From: Desulfoluna limicola
GTDB taxonomy: Bacteria; Desulfobacterota; Desulfobacteria; Desulfobacterales; Desulfolunaceae
Direction: 5' to 3'
Length of the DNA stretch: 64,000 nucleotides
Assembly (NCBI RefSeq): GCF_021654575.1
Contig: NZ_AP024488.1
Coordinates: forward strand, 372,001 to 436,000
The position numbers and the translations under genes are program-made. Shown here piece by piece: positions 7,528 through 16,616 of this stretch (positions are counted from its first letter, which is position 1; every line of letters starts with the position of its first letter). The notes below the pieces were generated by a model. The model ran no database searches and was not told the origin of the DNA. It was given only the letters and a program-made list of their open reading frames with translations.

Positions 7528-9717
7528 ATGAGTATGAGAACGGTAATGAGACGATTTGCGGTAAGTGCACTGGCAGGGATTCTTCTTGCATGGTTTCTGG
7601 CAGTGCCGGTGGGAGCCCAGGAACCTCAGGCTTCGGCAGGGGAGACCGTCTCCATCGATTTCAACAATGTGGATATCCAGGTCTTCATCAAGTTCATCAG
7701 TGAGATCACGGGGAAGAATTTTATCATCGACCGCAAAGTCTCCGGTAAGGTGACCATTATCTCCCCGGGGCAGGTATCCCTCGAAGAAGCCTACCAGGTC
7801 TTTGAGTCGGTGCTGGATGTCTACGGATTCTCGGCCATCCCCTCGGGGACGCTGGTGAAAATTGTTCCGGCCCGTGAAGCGCAAAAGAAGAGTGTGGTCA
7901 CGCGGCTCAAGTCCGAGGCAGTGGATCACTCCGACCATATCGTCACCCAGCTGGTCCCCCTTCGCTACGCCGATCCCACGGAGTTGAAAAAGCTCTTTGC
8001 CCCCCTTATTTCACGCAACAGCTCCATTATGGCCTACAAGCCCACCAACACCCTGATCATCACGGACCTTGCTTCCAACATCAAGCGGCTCATGAAAATC
8101 GTGGACAGCGTGGACGTCACCGGTGTGGGGCAGGAGATCTCCATTCTTCCCTTGGATTATGCCGACGCCCGAAATCTCACCACCCTTCTCACGAGCGTCT
8201 TCAAGAATACGGACAAGAAGACCAAGGGTTCTTCCAAGGCGAGTTTTGTGGCGGACGAACGCACAAACACCATCATTATCCTGGCGGGGAAGGGCACCAC
8301 AGAGAAGATCATCCGGCTGGTGAAGATGCTTGACCGCGAAGTCCCCAGGGGCAAGGAGCGGATCCATGTGGTGTACCTGGAAAACTCCATCGCCGAGGAC
8401 CTGGCCAAGGTGCTCCAGAACCTCTCCGGCAAAAAGCAGGTGGCAGAGAAGGGGAAGAAGGTCGCCATCGACTCCGAGAGGGTGAGCATCATCGCGGATA
8501 AGGCCACCAACAGCCTGATCATTCTGGCTGAGAAAAGCGATTTTATCATTTTGGAGGATATCATCAGAAAACTCGATATCCCGCGTAAAATGGTCTACAT
8601 CGAGTGCCTTATCATGGAAGTGAATGTGGAGGCCGGCTTTGCTCTGGGAATGGAATGGACGGTGGGGGATGATGCGTCGATCAACGGCCGGGACGGTGCC
8701 TATGGCGGCGGCTTTGACGGAGGGTCGCAATACGCGGGGTTGAAGGGGGTCGCCTCAGGGGCCGGCTTGCCGAACGGCTTTTCCCTTGGTGTTTTCACCG
8801 AGGCCATCGATATTGGCGGGGTGAAGTTCCCGTCACTGGGCGCCTTGATCACCGCCTACAACAAAGACTCCAATGTTCAGATTCTCTCCACGCCCCAGGT
8901 GCTTACCCTGGACAACGAAGAGGCAAGCATTGTGGTGGGCTCCAAGATTCCCTACCTCACCAAATCCAGCAGTGGGGACAGCGAGTACAATCAGTATGAA
9001 TACAAAGACGTGGGCATCACCCTGAAGATTACCCCCCAGGTGAGCGAAGACGAAAGGGTACGCCTGAAGATTTTCCAGGAGACCAGCCGGGTCTTCGGGG
9101 ATATCACCTCGCAGCCCACCACCCTTCAGCGGAAGGTGGACACCACCGTGGTGGTGGAGGACAACAGCACCATCGTCATCGGAGGCCTCATCGACAAGAG
9201 TCTGGACACCACCGAATACAAGGTTCCCTGCCTGGGCGACATCCCGGTGATTCGTTACCTCTTCTCGTCCCGGTCCAAAACAGACAACCGCACCAACCTC
9301 TATGTGTTCCTGACCCCACGGGTGGTAAGCAACCGCTCCGAGGCCGAGGACATCATGGTGGATAAAAGGGAGCGAATCGACACCCTTCGTGAGGGCAATA
9401 TCAAGCTCTACAACGAGGCGGAAGAAGACTCCCTTGAAGAAAAATCCCACCGTTCTGACCTCAAGGAGGAGGCGGAGCCTCTTGTGGAGGGGGCAGAGCC
9501 CTCAGTGGAGCAGCCTGAGTCCGCAGCCGAGGCAGTTGAGTCACCAGATGTTGAGGCCGATGCCGACGTGCCTGTCAATGGAGATATCATCTCCCTCGGG
9601 GCAGATCATGGTGGGGAAGAGACGGAGACCGTGGGCGAGGCCGAGGAAGGTCAGGACGACGCCCCGGAGGCTCCGCAACCGGTGGCGGAACCCCTTGAAA
9701 CCGAAGGGGTCGAATGA
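7528..9717 (+). CDS. gspD: GspD, outer-membrane secretin
   Basis: A 729-aa protein with a signal peptide (cleavage near VGAQEPQ), an N0 domain (VSIDFNNVDIQVFIKFISE), three N1-N3 repeats and a C-terminal secretin domain with the VGSKIPY and VPCLGDIPVIRYLF signatures. It forms the outer-membrane pore of the T2SS. After the secretin core comes an unusual acidic tail of about 115 residues rich in Glu, Ala and Pro, with no visible pilotin-binding motif. The stop overlaps the gspE start. Confidence 0.96.
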   Translation: MSMRTVMRRFAVSALAGILLAWFLAVPVGAQEPQASAGETVSIDFNNVDIQVFIKFISEITGKNFIIDRKVSGKVTIISPGQVSLEEAYQVFESVLDVYGFSAIPSGTLVKIVPAREAQKKSVVTRLKSEAVDHSDHIVTQLVPLRYADPTELKKLFAPLISRNSSIMAYKPTNTLIITDLASNIKRLMKIVDSVDVTGVGQEISILPLDYADARNLTTLLTSVFKNTDKKTKGSSKASFVADERTNTIIILAGKGTTEKIIRLVKMLDREVPRGKERIHVVYLENSIAEDLAKVLQNLSGKKQVAEKGKKVAIDSERVSIIADKATNSLIILAEKSDFIILEDIIRKLDIPRKMVYIECLIMEVNVEAGFALGMEWTVGDDASINGRDGAYGGGFDGGSQYAGLKGVASGAGLPNGFSLGVFTEAIDIGGVKFPSLGALITAYNKDSNVQILSTPQVLTLDNEEASIVVGSKIPYLTKSSSGDSEYNQYEYKDVGITLKITPQVSEDERVRLKIFQETSRVFGDITSQPTTLQRKVDTTVVVEDNSTIVIGGLIDKSLDTTEYKVPCLGDIPVIRYLFSSRSKTDNRTNLYVFLTPRVVSNRSEAEDIMVDKRERIDTLREGNIKLYNEAEEDSLEEKSHRSDLKEEAEPLVEGAEPSVEQPESAAEAVESPDVEADADVPVNGDIISLGADHGGEETETVGEAEEGQDDAPEAPQPVAEPLETEGVE

Positions 9718-11441
9718 TGATGCCCATTGTGCCGGAGAGCCCGTTTCGCCAGGTGGTGTCCGAGTTGATTCACCAGAAATTTCCTGTTGATGAGGCGCTC
9801 CTTGAGGAGGTGCTGAGCTATGCCGAAGCCCAGGGCATTCATTACGGGGAGGCCCTGCTGAAACGAAAAGTTCTGAGTGAAACCCAGTTTCTCTCCGTAT
9901 TGGCTGAAGTCTACGCCATGAAGGTTGTGGAGACCCTGGATACCGCCGGTATGGACGGGTCATTTACCGAGACGATTCCCATTCAGTTTTTGAAGAAACA
10001 CTACATGGTGCCCCTGGTGCCGACAAGCGGGACCGGGGAGGTTATCCTTGCGGTGAATGACCCCTGTGTCCTCCAGGCGGCGGATGATCTGGCTCGCCGG
10101 CTTACGGGCGGTCCCATGACCAAGGTGATGGCCCCGCGCGGACAGATTCTTTCAGCCATCAACACCTTTTACGACATGAGCCGGGGCTCGGCCGAGGCCC
10201 TGGTTCAGGACATTGAGGAGAGCGGCAGCGATATTCTCGCCGATATGGAGGAGACCGCAGATCTCCTGGATGATACCAGCGAGTCTCAGATCATTCGGTT
10301 GGTAAACCACATCATCTCCCAGTCCATCAAAGCGCGTGCCAGCGATATCCACATCGAACCCTATCAGGACAGCTTTAAAATCCGGTACCGTGTGGACGGG
10401 ATTCTCTACGACCTGCTGACCCCGCCCCGCTGGATTCAGTCGGCCCTGGTCTCCCGTATCAAGGTCATGGCCAAACTCAACATCGCGGAAAAACGCCTCC
10501 CCCAGGACGGGCGCATTGACGTGCGTATCGGAGAACACGACGTGGACATCCGAGTCTCCACAGTCCCCACCACCTACGGTGAACGCGTGGTGATGAGATT
10601 GTTGAACAAGTCGGGATCCCTTTTGTCCCTCTCCGATTTCGGCATGAGTGAGGCCACATACAACACCATCGGCCGCCTCATTCAGAACCCCAACGGCATC
10701 ATTTTGGTTACCGGTCCCACGGGCAGCGGTAAAACCACCAGCCTTTACGCCATCATCACAGCCATCAACTCACCGGACAAAAACATCATCACCATTGAAG
10801 ACCCCATCGAGTATCAACTCAAGGGCATCGGACAGATTCAGGTAAATCGAAAGATCGACCTTACCTTTGCACGGGGCCTGAGATCCATCGTGCGTCAGGA
10901 TCCGGACGTGATCCTCGTGGGGGAGATCCGTGACCGGGAGACGGCGGAGATTGCCGTCCAATCGGCCCTTACCGGGCACCTGGTTTTCTCCACCCTTCAT
11001 ACCAACGACTCGGCCAGTGCCGTCACCCGTCTGGTGGACATCGGCATTGAGCCCTTTCTTCTATCATCGGCCATCAAAGCCATTATCGCCCAGCGCCTGG
11101 TCAGGAAGCTCTGCCCGCAATGCAAGGAGCCCTTTCAGCCCGATCCCGAGCTGTTGAAACGGGCCGGCATCAACGGTGAGCACACGAATGACGCGGACTA
11201 TCACCGTGCCGTGGGGTGCGATGCCTGCTTCCAGACGGGGTACAAAGGCCGTATGGCCATTTTTGAGATCCTGGAGGTGGACGAACATCTTAAAGGTGTC
11301 ATGGTCAAAACATCCGATGCCAACCTCATTAAGGGGGAGGCGGTAAATGAGGGGATGACCACGTTAAGAGATGACGGCATTGACAAGGTGCTTCGCGGGG
11401 TGACAACCATCGAGGAAGTGCTTCGCGTGACCCATGCCTAA
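9714..11441 (+). CDS. gspE: GspE, T2SS assembly ATPase
   Basis: A 575-aa hexameric ATPase that powers pseudopilus assembly. It has the N1E/N2E domains, Walker A GPTGSGKTT near residue 334, Asp box and Walker B (DPDVILVGEIRDRETAE), the His box (GHLVFSTLHTND) and a tetracysteine zinc module (CPQC near residue 465 and CDAC about 37 residues later). It overlaps gspD by 4 bp. Unusually, gspF does not follow; it lies on the other strand at 16617. Confidence 0.97.
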   Translation: MMMPIVPESPFRQVVSELIHQKFPVDEALLEEVLSYAEAQGIHYGEALLKRKVLSETQFLSVLAEVYAMKVVETLDTAGMDGSFTETIPIQFLKKHYMVPLVPTSGTGEVILAVNDPCVLQAADDLARRLTGGPMTKVMAPRGQILSAINTFYDMSRGSAEALVQDIEESGSDILADMEETADLLDDTSESQIIRLVNHIISQSIKARASDIHIEPYQDSFKIRYRVDGILYDLLTPPRWIQSALVSRIKVMAKLNIAEKRLPQDGRIDVRIGEHDVDIRVSTVPTTYGERVVMRLLNKSGSLLSLSDFGMSEATYNTIGRLIQNPNGIILVTGPTGSGKTTSLYAIITAINSPDKNIITIEDPIEYQLKGIGQIQVNRKIDLTFARGLRSIVRQDPDVILVGEIRDRETAEIAVQSALTGHLVFSTLHTNDSASAVTRLVDIGIEPFLLSSAIKAIIAQRLVRKLCPQCKEPFQPDPELLKRAGINGEHTNDADYHRAVGCDACFQTGYKGRMAIFEILEVDEHLKGVMVKTSDANLIKGEAVNEGMTTLRDDGIDKVLRGVTTIEEVLRVTHA

Positions 11442-11451
11442 GGGAGCCTGC

Positions 11452-11856
11452 ATGACGGTTTGCCTGATTCTTCTAACAGGCCTTATTCTGCCGGGGCGTC
11501 CATGGGCCGCAGAGAGTGGGGCGCTTCCGAAGGCGGACCCTTTGCTTTTTACCTTTTTCAAATCGGTGATCTCCACCACGGACGGCAAACGGTGCAGCCA
11601 TGTACCCTCCTGCGCACGCTATGCAAAAGAGGCCGTGGAAAAACATGGCCTTCTTAAAGGCTATGTCCTCAGCTGCGACCGGCTGATGCGATGCGGCGGC
11701 AACGACAGAAAGCAGTTGCCCCAGGTGGTGGGGGGGGGCGAACGGTACGCATGGGATCCGGTCTCGTCCAATGATTTCTGGTGGGGAAAGGAAGAGGGGG
11801 CGGAACCGATAAGAACGCAGCCCTCATTGCCGTTGCATTTTGACGGGTGGGAATGA
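11452..11856 (+). CDS. yidD: Secreted YidD-domain protein
   Basis: A 134-aa protein; ATG 11452 gives a clear signal peptide (MTVCLILLTGLILPGRPWAA). Residues about 45-85 carry the YidD family signature PSCARYAKEAVEKHGLLKGY and a following RLMRCGG. Classical YidD is a roughly 85-aa membrane-associated factor that helps membrane protein insertion. This copy is longer and appears exported, so its function may differ. It overlaps the gspE end and is followed by a TPR protein, so it may serve secretion or envelope assembly. Confidence 0.75.
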   Translation: MTVCLILLTGLILPGRPWAAESGALPKADPLLFTFFKSVISTTDGKRCSHVPSCARYAKEAVEKHGLLKGYVLSCDRLMRCGGNDRKQLPQVVGGGERYAWDPVSSNDFWWGKEEGAEPIRTQPSLPLHFDGWE

Positions 11857-11865
11857 GGTTCTGGT

Positions 11866-12155
11866 GCCTGAGGCGGCCCTTCCGGGGGGGCAAGTTTTTG
11901 AAACGTTTGATAAACAGGTCTAAAAAATCTTTGCTTGCTTGATTTCTGCTTTAAGCGCATACGCAACCTGCTTTCAAGGTGGCACACCTTGCCGCCGGAG
12001 GCAGCTTTTTGGGAGCTGAATAGTGACGATTTAAAAACCTAAGCAATTGTTCACGGGCGCAGCCCGTCAGCGAATGTAATCGGCCCGAGGAACGAGGGCC
12101 GGGAGCATTCGCGAACCTGGGGTCCGGGGGATCATCCCCTGGCTGCCGGAGGCAA
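11866..12155. repeat. Two tandem copies of the dispersed hairpin repeat
   Basis: The first copy (about 11866-12003) ends CAAGGTGGCACACCTTG then CCGCCGGAGGC. The second (about 12050-12153) has CACGGGCGCAGCCCGT, a CGAATGT/GCATTCG arm around CCCGAGGAACGAGGG, and ends with GGGGGATCATCCCC. They fill the 339-bp spacer between the YidD-domain gene and the TPR gene. Confidence 0.82.
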
Positions 12156-12195
12156 GTTTTTTTGACCGACAAGACCGAAGGACGTATCTGAACGT

Positions 12196-13122
12196 ATGAA
12201 TCGCAACGCTTTATCCGCAGGCCTCTTGGGCCTGCTTCTTTTTATCCTGACCACAGGTACCGCGGTGTCCCGGACGATCACCCTCGATGCTGAGACTCAG
12301 TTCAGCTACGCCCGCACCCTTTATGAGCAGGGGGAGTACCGGAGTGCCGCCGTGGAGTTCACTCGGTTTATCCATTTTTTCCCTGACGCCCCTGAGCAGG
12401 TGGAGGCCCATTACTCCCGAGCCCTGTCCTTTTATAAGAATGAGCAGTACGACAAGGCGGGCAAAGCGTTTGCCGACTTTCGAAGCGATTATTCTGCGTC
12501 TTCCCTGGCCCTTGCCGCCGGGATCATGGAGGCCCAGTGCCTCACACGCTCCGGCAACCCCGCAGGCGGGGTGATTCTGCTCTCCAACCTTCAGGTGGAG
12601 GCAAAAGGGGACAGTGACTCAGAAAAAACCCTTCTTACCCGCATGGCGTGGACTCGCCTGGAGATGGGCGATCTGCCCCGGGCCGAGGCCGCCTTTATGG
12701 CCACGGTCGGGGAGGTTGAAACAGACTGCGGGTATGCGGAAATCCTGAACACCATGGAGCGTTTCAAGGCCCTGCCCGAAAAATCCCCCATGGTGGCCGG
12801 AAGCCTTGCCCTTGTTCCGGGGGGCGGCTACGCCTACCTGGGCCGCTACCAGGATGCCACCGTGGCGTTTCTGCTCAACGTTGCCCTTGGCCTGGCCGCC
12901 GTCGAGAGCTTTGACGACGGCAACAACGCCCTGGGGGCCCTGATCTCCTTTGTGGGCCTGGGGTTTTATTCCGGAAGCATCCACGGTTCCTACACCGGCG
13001 CCTTGAAAGCGAATCACCAGGTTCGCGAAAGCCTCTGGAAAGAGATGCTTCACTGGGGGAACGAGCTCGAAGAAAAACAGAGCACATCCTGCCTCGGCCT
13101 GACCCTTACCATTCCCTATTAA
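12196..13122 (+). CDS. TPR-containing envelope protein
   Basis: A 308-aa protein with a signal peptide (cleavage near AVS-RTI), then TPR/YbgF-like helical repeats (TQFSYARTLYEQGEYRSAA, HYSRALSFYKNEQYDKAG). A C-terminal hydrophobic segment with LVPGGGYAYLGRYQDATVAF resembles membrane helices of uncharacterised proteins found beside YidD genes. It probably acts in the periplasm or at the inner membrane. No enzymatic motif is visible. Confidence 0.7.
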   Translation: MNRNALSAGLLGLLLFILTTGTAVSRTITLDAETQFSYARTLYEQGEYRSAAVEFTRFIHFFPDAPEQVEAHYSRALSFYKNEQYDKAGKAFADFRSDYSASSLALAAGIMEAQCLTRSGNPAGGVILLSNLQVEAKGDSDSEKTLLTRMAWTRLEMGDLPRAEAAFMATVGEVETDCGYAEILNTMERFKALPEKSPMVAGSLALVPGGGYAYLGRYQDATVAFLLNVALGLAAVESFDDGNNALGALISFVGLGFYSGSIHGSYTGALKANHQVRESLWKEMLHWGNELEEKQSTSCLGLTLTIPY

Positions 13123-13126
13123 AAAA

Positions 13127-13232
13127 CGCCTCCGGCGGCGAGGTGAGCCACCTCGAAAGCTGATTGCCATCACGCTTCGCCCTTCGTTCCTCAGGGCAAA
13201 TCGCAATGGCGCTTGCCGTGGGCTACACCCGC
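13127..13232. repeat. Dispersed hairpin repeat (reverse orientation)
   Basis: Starts 5 bp after the TPR gene stop with GCCTCCGGCGGCGAGGTG, hairpin CGAGGTGAGCCACCTCG, then the CCCTTCGTTCCTCAGGG loop and a CTTGCCGTGGGCTACACCC tail. Confidence 0.78.
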
Positions 13233-13869
13233 CACCATAGCCGATGGCTACTTAAGTATTATTCTAAGTTTCGAAAAGTTATGGCTTCGGCGTCGTGTAT
13301 CCTACGGGAAAGGCTTAAATTGGGTTGCCTCCGGTGGTGAATCTACTGTAGCAAAACACCTACGAAAGTAGGATCGCAGATGCCTTGAGTCGACTATATT
13401 CGATGTGGGCTGTGCCTTGAAGAAGCTACGACGGTCAAACTCTCCACATCGTCACCTCCCGGCTTTTCGGGACAGACACGACACGCCCATCAACCTTCAC
13501 TTTTTTCTGTCCCTTGCTGCATGACCTAGTACCCATGATTGGTTTTACCTCAGCAATAAGTCCCATCAACGTTACGAACAAGTGTTTCAAATTCAACAGG
13601 AAAACTTGATTGCCTCTTATCACAGGCATGGGGTCCTTCGGGAGCCTCGCGCTTTACTCATCCTACAGGGGGTTAACAGTATCCACCATACAGGGGGCGT
13701 GCTGCACCAAAATCTTCTCATTGGTCAATCAAATGTGGTTGAAAAAAGGTCGTTTGATACAAAAAAGACGATTGCTGTGGGGCGTGAAGACGCTGTGTTC
13801 CTGTAATCTGATCGCACTGTTTGGGGTTTAATCAGAGGGGGTAGGGCTTCTTCTGGGGTAGAATTAATG
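13233..13869. other. Gene-poor 640-bp spacer, content unexplained
   Basis: No convincing gene. Short open frames exist on both strands but lack homology that I recognise, ribosome sites or domain features. The stretch contains GCGCTTTACTCATCCTACAGGG at 13648-13669, a copy of the GTAGGATGGGC-type dispersed element. It could be the remains of a decayed mobile element. Confidence 0.4.
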
Positions 13870-13957
13870 CCGCTACGAGTTGTCCCGAGGAACGAGGGAT
13901 GAGTCGTAGCGGCAACCCGCTTTCAAGGTGGCTCACCTTGCCGCCGGAGGCATTCTT
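13869..13957. repeat. Dispersed hairpin repeat with a 10-bp variable stem
   Basis: GCCGCTACGA (13869-13878) pairs with TCGTAGCGGC (13904-13913) around the conserved CCCGAGGAACGAGGG, followed by CAAGGTGGCTCACCTTG then CCGCCGGAGGC. It lies between the convergent TPR and DUF748 genes. Confidence 0.85.
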
Positions 13958-13972
13958 TTTTGAGTCAGCCTC

Positions 13973-16555
13973 CTACAACGTCAGGAGGGCTTGCGGTTTT
14001 TTCTGTTCGGAGACGGTGAAGTGGGGGTGGCAGAGGATGATGCGCCTGGCGTTGATGCCGTCCTCAAGGAGGATGTCTCGGATGGCTTCGGCGCGTTGTC
14101 TGGCAAGGGCAAGGTAAAGGGCTTTGTCCACCTTCACGGGGGCCGTTATTTCATCCTGGGCAGGGGGGGCTGTTTCATTGGTGGCCTTCTGGGTTTCATC
14201 TTCGGGTGGCACTTCCACGACGATATCCTCTGTCACGGCGTTGGCGCAGACAGTGAGTTTCAGGACCTCTTTTTTCTTCATGAGCCCTGCCACCATTTTC
14301 AGGTAGTCGAGTCCGGCCTGGTTGGGTTCAACCGCCCCGACATCAAAAAAAACAGGGTCCAGGCGGATTTGGGTGATGAACTCTCCGGCTGATTCCGCCA
14401 CCATGAGGACGGCGCCGTAGGGCTGGAGCATGTATGACAGGTAGGAGACCGAGGCCGTGGTAATGGCTTTGGTCATGGCGATCTGTATGATGCTGTCAAG
14501 GCTGACATCCGGGTTGTTGATGTCCCCTTCGACGGGGATGTCAAGCGTGATGGTCTCGTTGCTGTCTTCCAGGATGGAAAATGCGTAGTCCAGGGGCATG
14601 GTGAGGGTTTTCATGAGCCTGTCCATGCTTCCCTCGTCATCGGGAACCAGCTCCAGCTTGTGAAGGATGAGCTTGTTGGTTGTGTCCAGAACCCCGGCGT
14701 TGATTTTCACTTTTGACTCGATGGTGAATGTGCCGGTTTCGGTGAGGTAGCCCAGGGCCTGTGAACTGTAGGGGGAAAGAGGGGCCAGGTTGATGTTGGT
14801 GATGCTGGCGTCAAGGTTGGCTGTGATCCCGGGATCAAAGGGGCGCACGGTTCCGTTGACGAAGATGGTCTCGTAAGTCCCCAGTTCGGCTTCCAGGGTG
14901 AGGGGAACGTCCTTTTCAGGGGCGGAAGAATCGATGCCCAGGAGCTCAAATCGTTTCAGGTTGATGTTTTTTTTAAATGCGGGAGTGACACTGTGATCTG
15001 TAAAGAGGATGAGTTCATCCCCTTTGATCCGAAAGGTGCCGATCTTGAACGTGAAAGAGGGCTGTGCTGATTCCTCCGGAGGTGCCGGGGCAGCCGGAAG
15101 GGGAGCTGCCTCTGAGGGCTCGGGGGCTGGTTCAGCTGTCTGGTATTTTGCCAGCGCCTCCAGGTTCTTGAGTGGGCTGAGGGTACCGTCGGCATCCCGC
15201 TCGATGGTGGTGGTGACGTCACCGATGATGAAGGTCTCGGCGCGCAGGGTGGAGAGGTTCTCCAGAGCGATGCCGGTGAGGTCGATGCTGCCGATTCCCG
15301 CAAGGGGGGGCATTGCTTTCAAGCCTTTGAGGGCGATGTGCGGGGTTCGGATTTTAGTAAGTCCCCTGGCTTTGATATCGTAGACGAAAAGGTTGGAAAG
15401 GGACGTCAGGGTGTTGCCGCTTGCCGTGTCCGTTGATGAGGCGTTTTTCAGGCTCAGGTTGCCTCGAACGGTAAGACCGTCGTCCAGCTGAGGCTGAAAG
15501 CGCATCTCACCGTCCCAGATCAATCCCTCGTGGTGGACTTGAAGTTCCCTATCCTTCAGCACCGTATCCAGCCTGGTGTTGGCAAGACGGCCCATGGTGC
15601 GCAGGTCCGTCAGGGCGCCGTTTGCATCGACAGACGCCCAGATGTCTCCGAGCCAGGTGATATCGAAGGTGTTGAGGTCGACCCCTTGCGCTTCCATGAT
15701 TCCCCCGAGGTTGCCCACGGAGAGTGTGCCGATCTGGCTGAAGGTGGTGCCGCGTTTAGGGTCATGGGTGACATCAATGCGGGTATCAACGCTGACCTCA
15801 CCCCGCAGGGCGGTGATGTGGGGCTCGGCCATACGGTCAAACCGGTTGAGGGAAAATTTTTGCAGCTGGATGCCTCCCCTTATGGCAGGGACCAGGGCAA
15901 AGGGGGTGAGGTCCAGAGACATGAGAAGGGGGCTTTGGTTGACGGCTCCTTTGATCTCAAGGAGTGCTTCCTGCTCTGGGGTCCAGGCATGAAGACTCGT
16001 CAGGGAGACCTCGTCGAGATCCATGCGAAGGGCCAGCTTTGGAATGGAGAGGGCCACTGAGGTGTCGTTGATGCTCAGGGCGTCTATTCCGATCAGCCAT
16101 GGGTTTTCAGGTGCTTTTTCAGCTTTGGTCGGGGCAGCCTCCTCGGCTGTGGTTTCACCTTCGGGAAGGACAAGTCCGCCGATGGTTAGTTTATCCCCCA
16201 GATCCACCACCACGTTAAGCCCCTCGAGGTGAAGGGACTCAATGCCAACGTGTTTTTTTATAAAACCTGTCATGGCGATGTTGACGGCAAGCCGGTCAAG
16301 GGATGATGTTTCTCCGCTTCGGGCATGCAGTTGAAGCCCCTCGATGGCAAAGGTTCCGGCAAAGGGGTTGATGTCCACATTGTCGATGTGGGCCTCGCTC
16401 ATGCCGTTTTTCAACAGCCAGGAGGTGGCGCCGTGCTTCACGGCAAAGGGAATGGCAGTCAGGATTGCGAGAAACAGGACGGCCAGCCCCGAGATGATGA
16501 TAGCGGCTCGGGAACCTAAGAAGGCGTTTAGTGTGGTGGGTATTTTTACGGTCAT
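13973..16555 (-). CDS. DUF748 / AsmA-like envelope protein with OmpA-like end
   Basis: An 860-aa protein with one N-terminal membrane helix (residues 15-38) followed by the DUF748 opening (FAVKHGATSWLLKNGM, INPFAGTFAIEGLQL) and long AsmA-like beta repeats with low-complexity Pro/Ala/Glu linkers. The C-terminus (LARQRAEAIRDILLEDGINARRI) resembles a divergent OmpA-family peptidoglycan-binding fold. AsmA-like proteins span the periplasm and are linked to lipid transport or envelope assembly. It lies 61 bp downstream of gspF on the same strand and may share its transcript. Confidence 0.8.
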   Translation of the reverse strand: MTVKIPTTLNAFLGSRAAIIISGLAVLFLAILTAIPFAVKHGATSWLLKNGMSEAHIDNVDINPFAGTFAIEGLQLHARSGETSSLDRLAVNIAMTGFIKKHVGIESLHLEGLNVVVDLGDKLTIGGLVLPEGETTAEEAAPTKAEKAPENPWLIGIDALSINDTSVALSIPKLALRMDLDEVSLTSLHAWTPEQEALLEIKGAVNQSPLLMSLDLTPFALVPAIRGGIQLQKFSLNRFDRMAEPHITALRGEVSVDTRIDVTHDPKRGTTFSQIGTLSVGNLGGIMEAQGVDLNTFDITWLGDIWASVDANGALTDLRTMGRLANTRLDTVLKDRELQVHHEGLIWDGEMRFQPQLDDGLTVRGNLSLKNASSTDTASGNTLTSLSNLFVYDIKARGLTKIRTPHIALKGLKAMPPLAGIGSIDLTGIALENLSTLRAETFIIGDVTTTIERDADGTLSPLKNLEALAKYQTAEPAPEPSEAAPLPAAPAPPEESAQPSFTFKIGTFRIKGDELILFTDHSVTPAFKKNINLKRFELLGIDSSAPEKDVPLTLEAELGTYETIFVNGTVRPFDPGITANLDASITNINLAPLSPYSSQALGYLTETGTFTIESKVKINAGVLDTTNKLILHKLELVPDDEGSMDRLMKTLTMPLDYAFSILEDSNETITLDIPVEGDINNPDVSLDSIIQIAMTKAITTASVSYLSYMLQPYGAVLMVAESAGEFITQIRLDPVFFDVGAVEPNQAGLDYLKMVAGLMKKKEVLKLTVCANAVTEDIVVEVPPEDETQKATNETAPPAQDEITAPVKVDKALYLALARQRAEAIRDILLEDGINARRIILCHPHFTVSEQKKPQALLTL

Positions 16556-16616
16556 ATCACTGAATAGGTGGTGGTTATGGGTGTAATTCTGAGGGCCCTG
16601 TCAAAAGCAGAGCATG

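Noticed and set aside
13582-13831. Two overlapping 73-74 codon open frames in the 13233-13869 spacer
   Set aside because: Neither has a ribosome site or recognisable similarity, and one crosses a dispersed repeat fragment.
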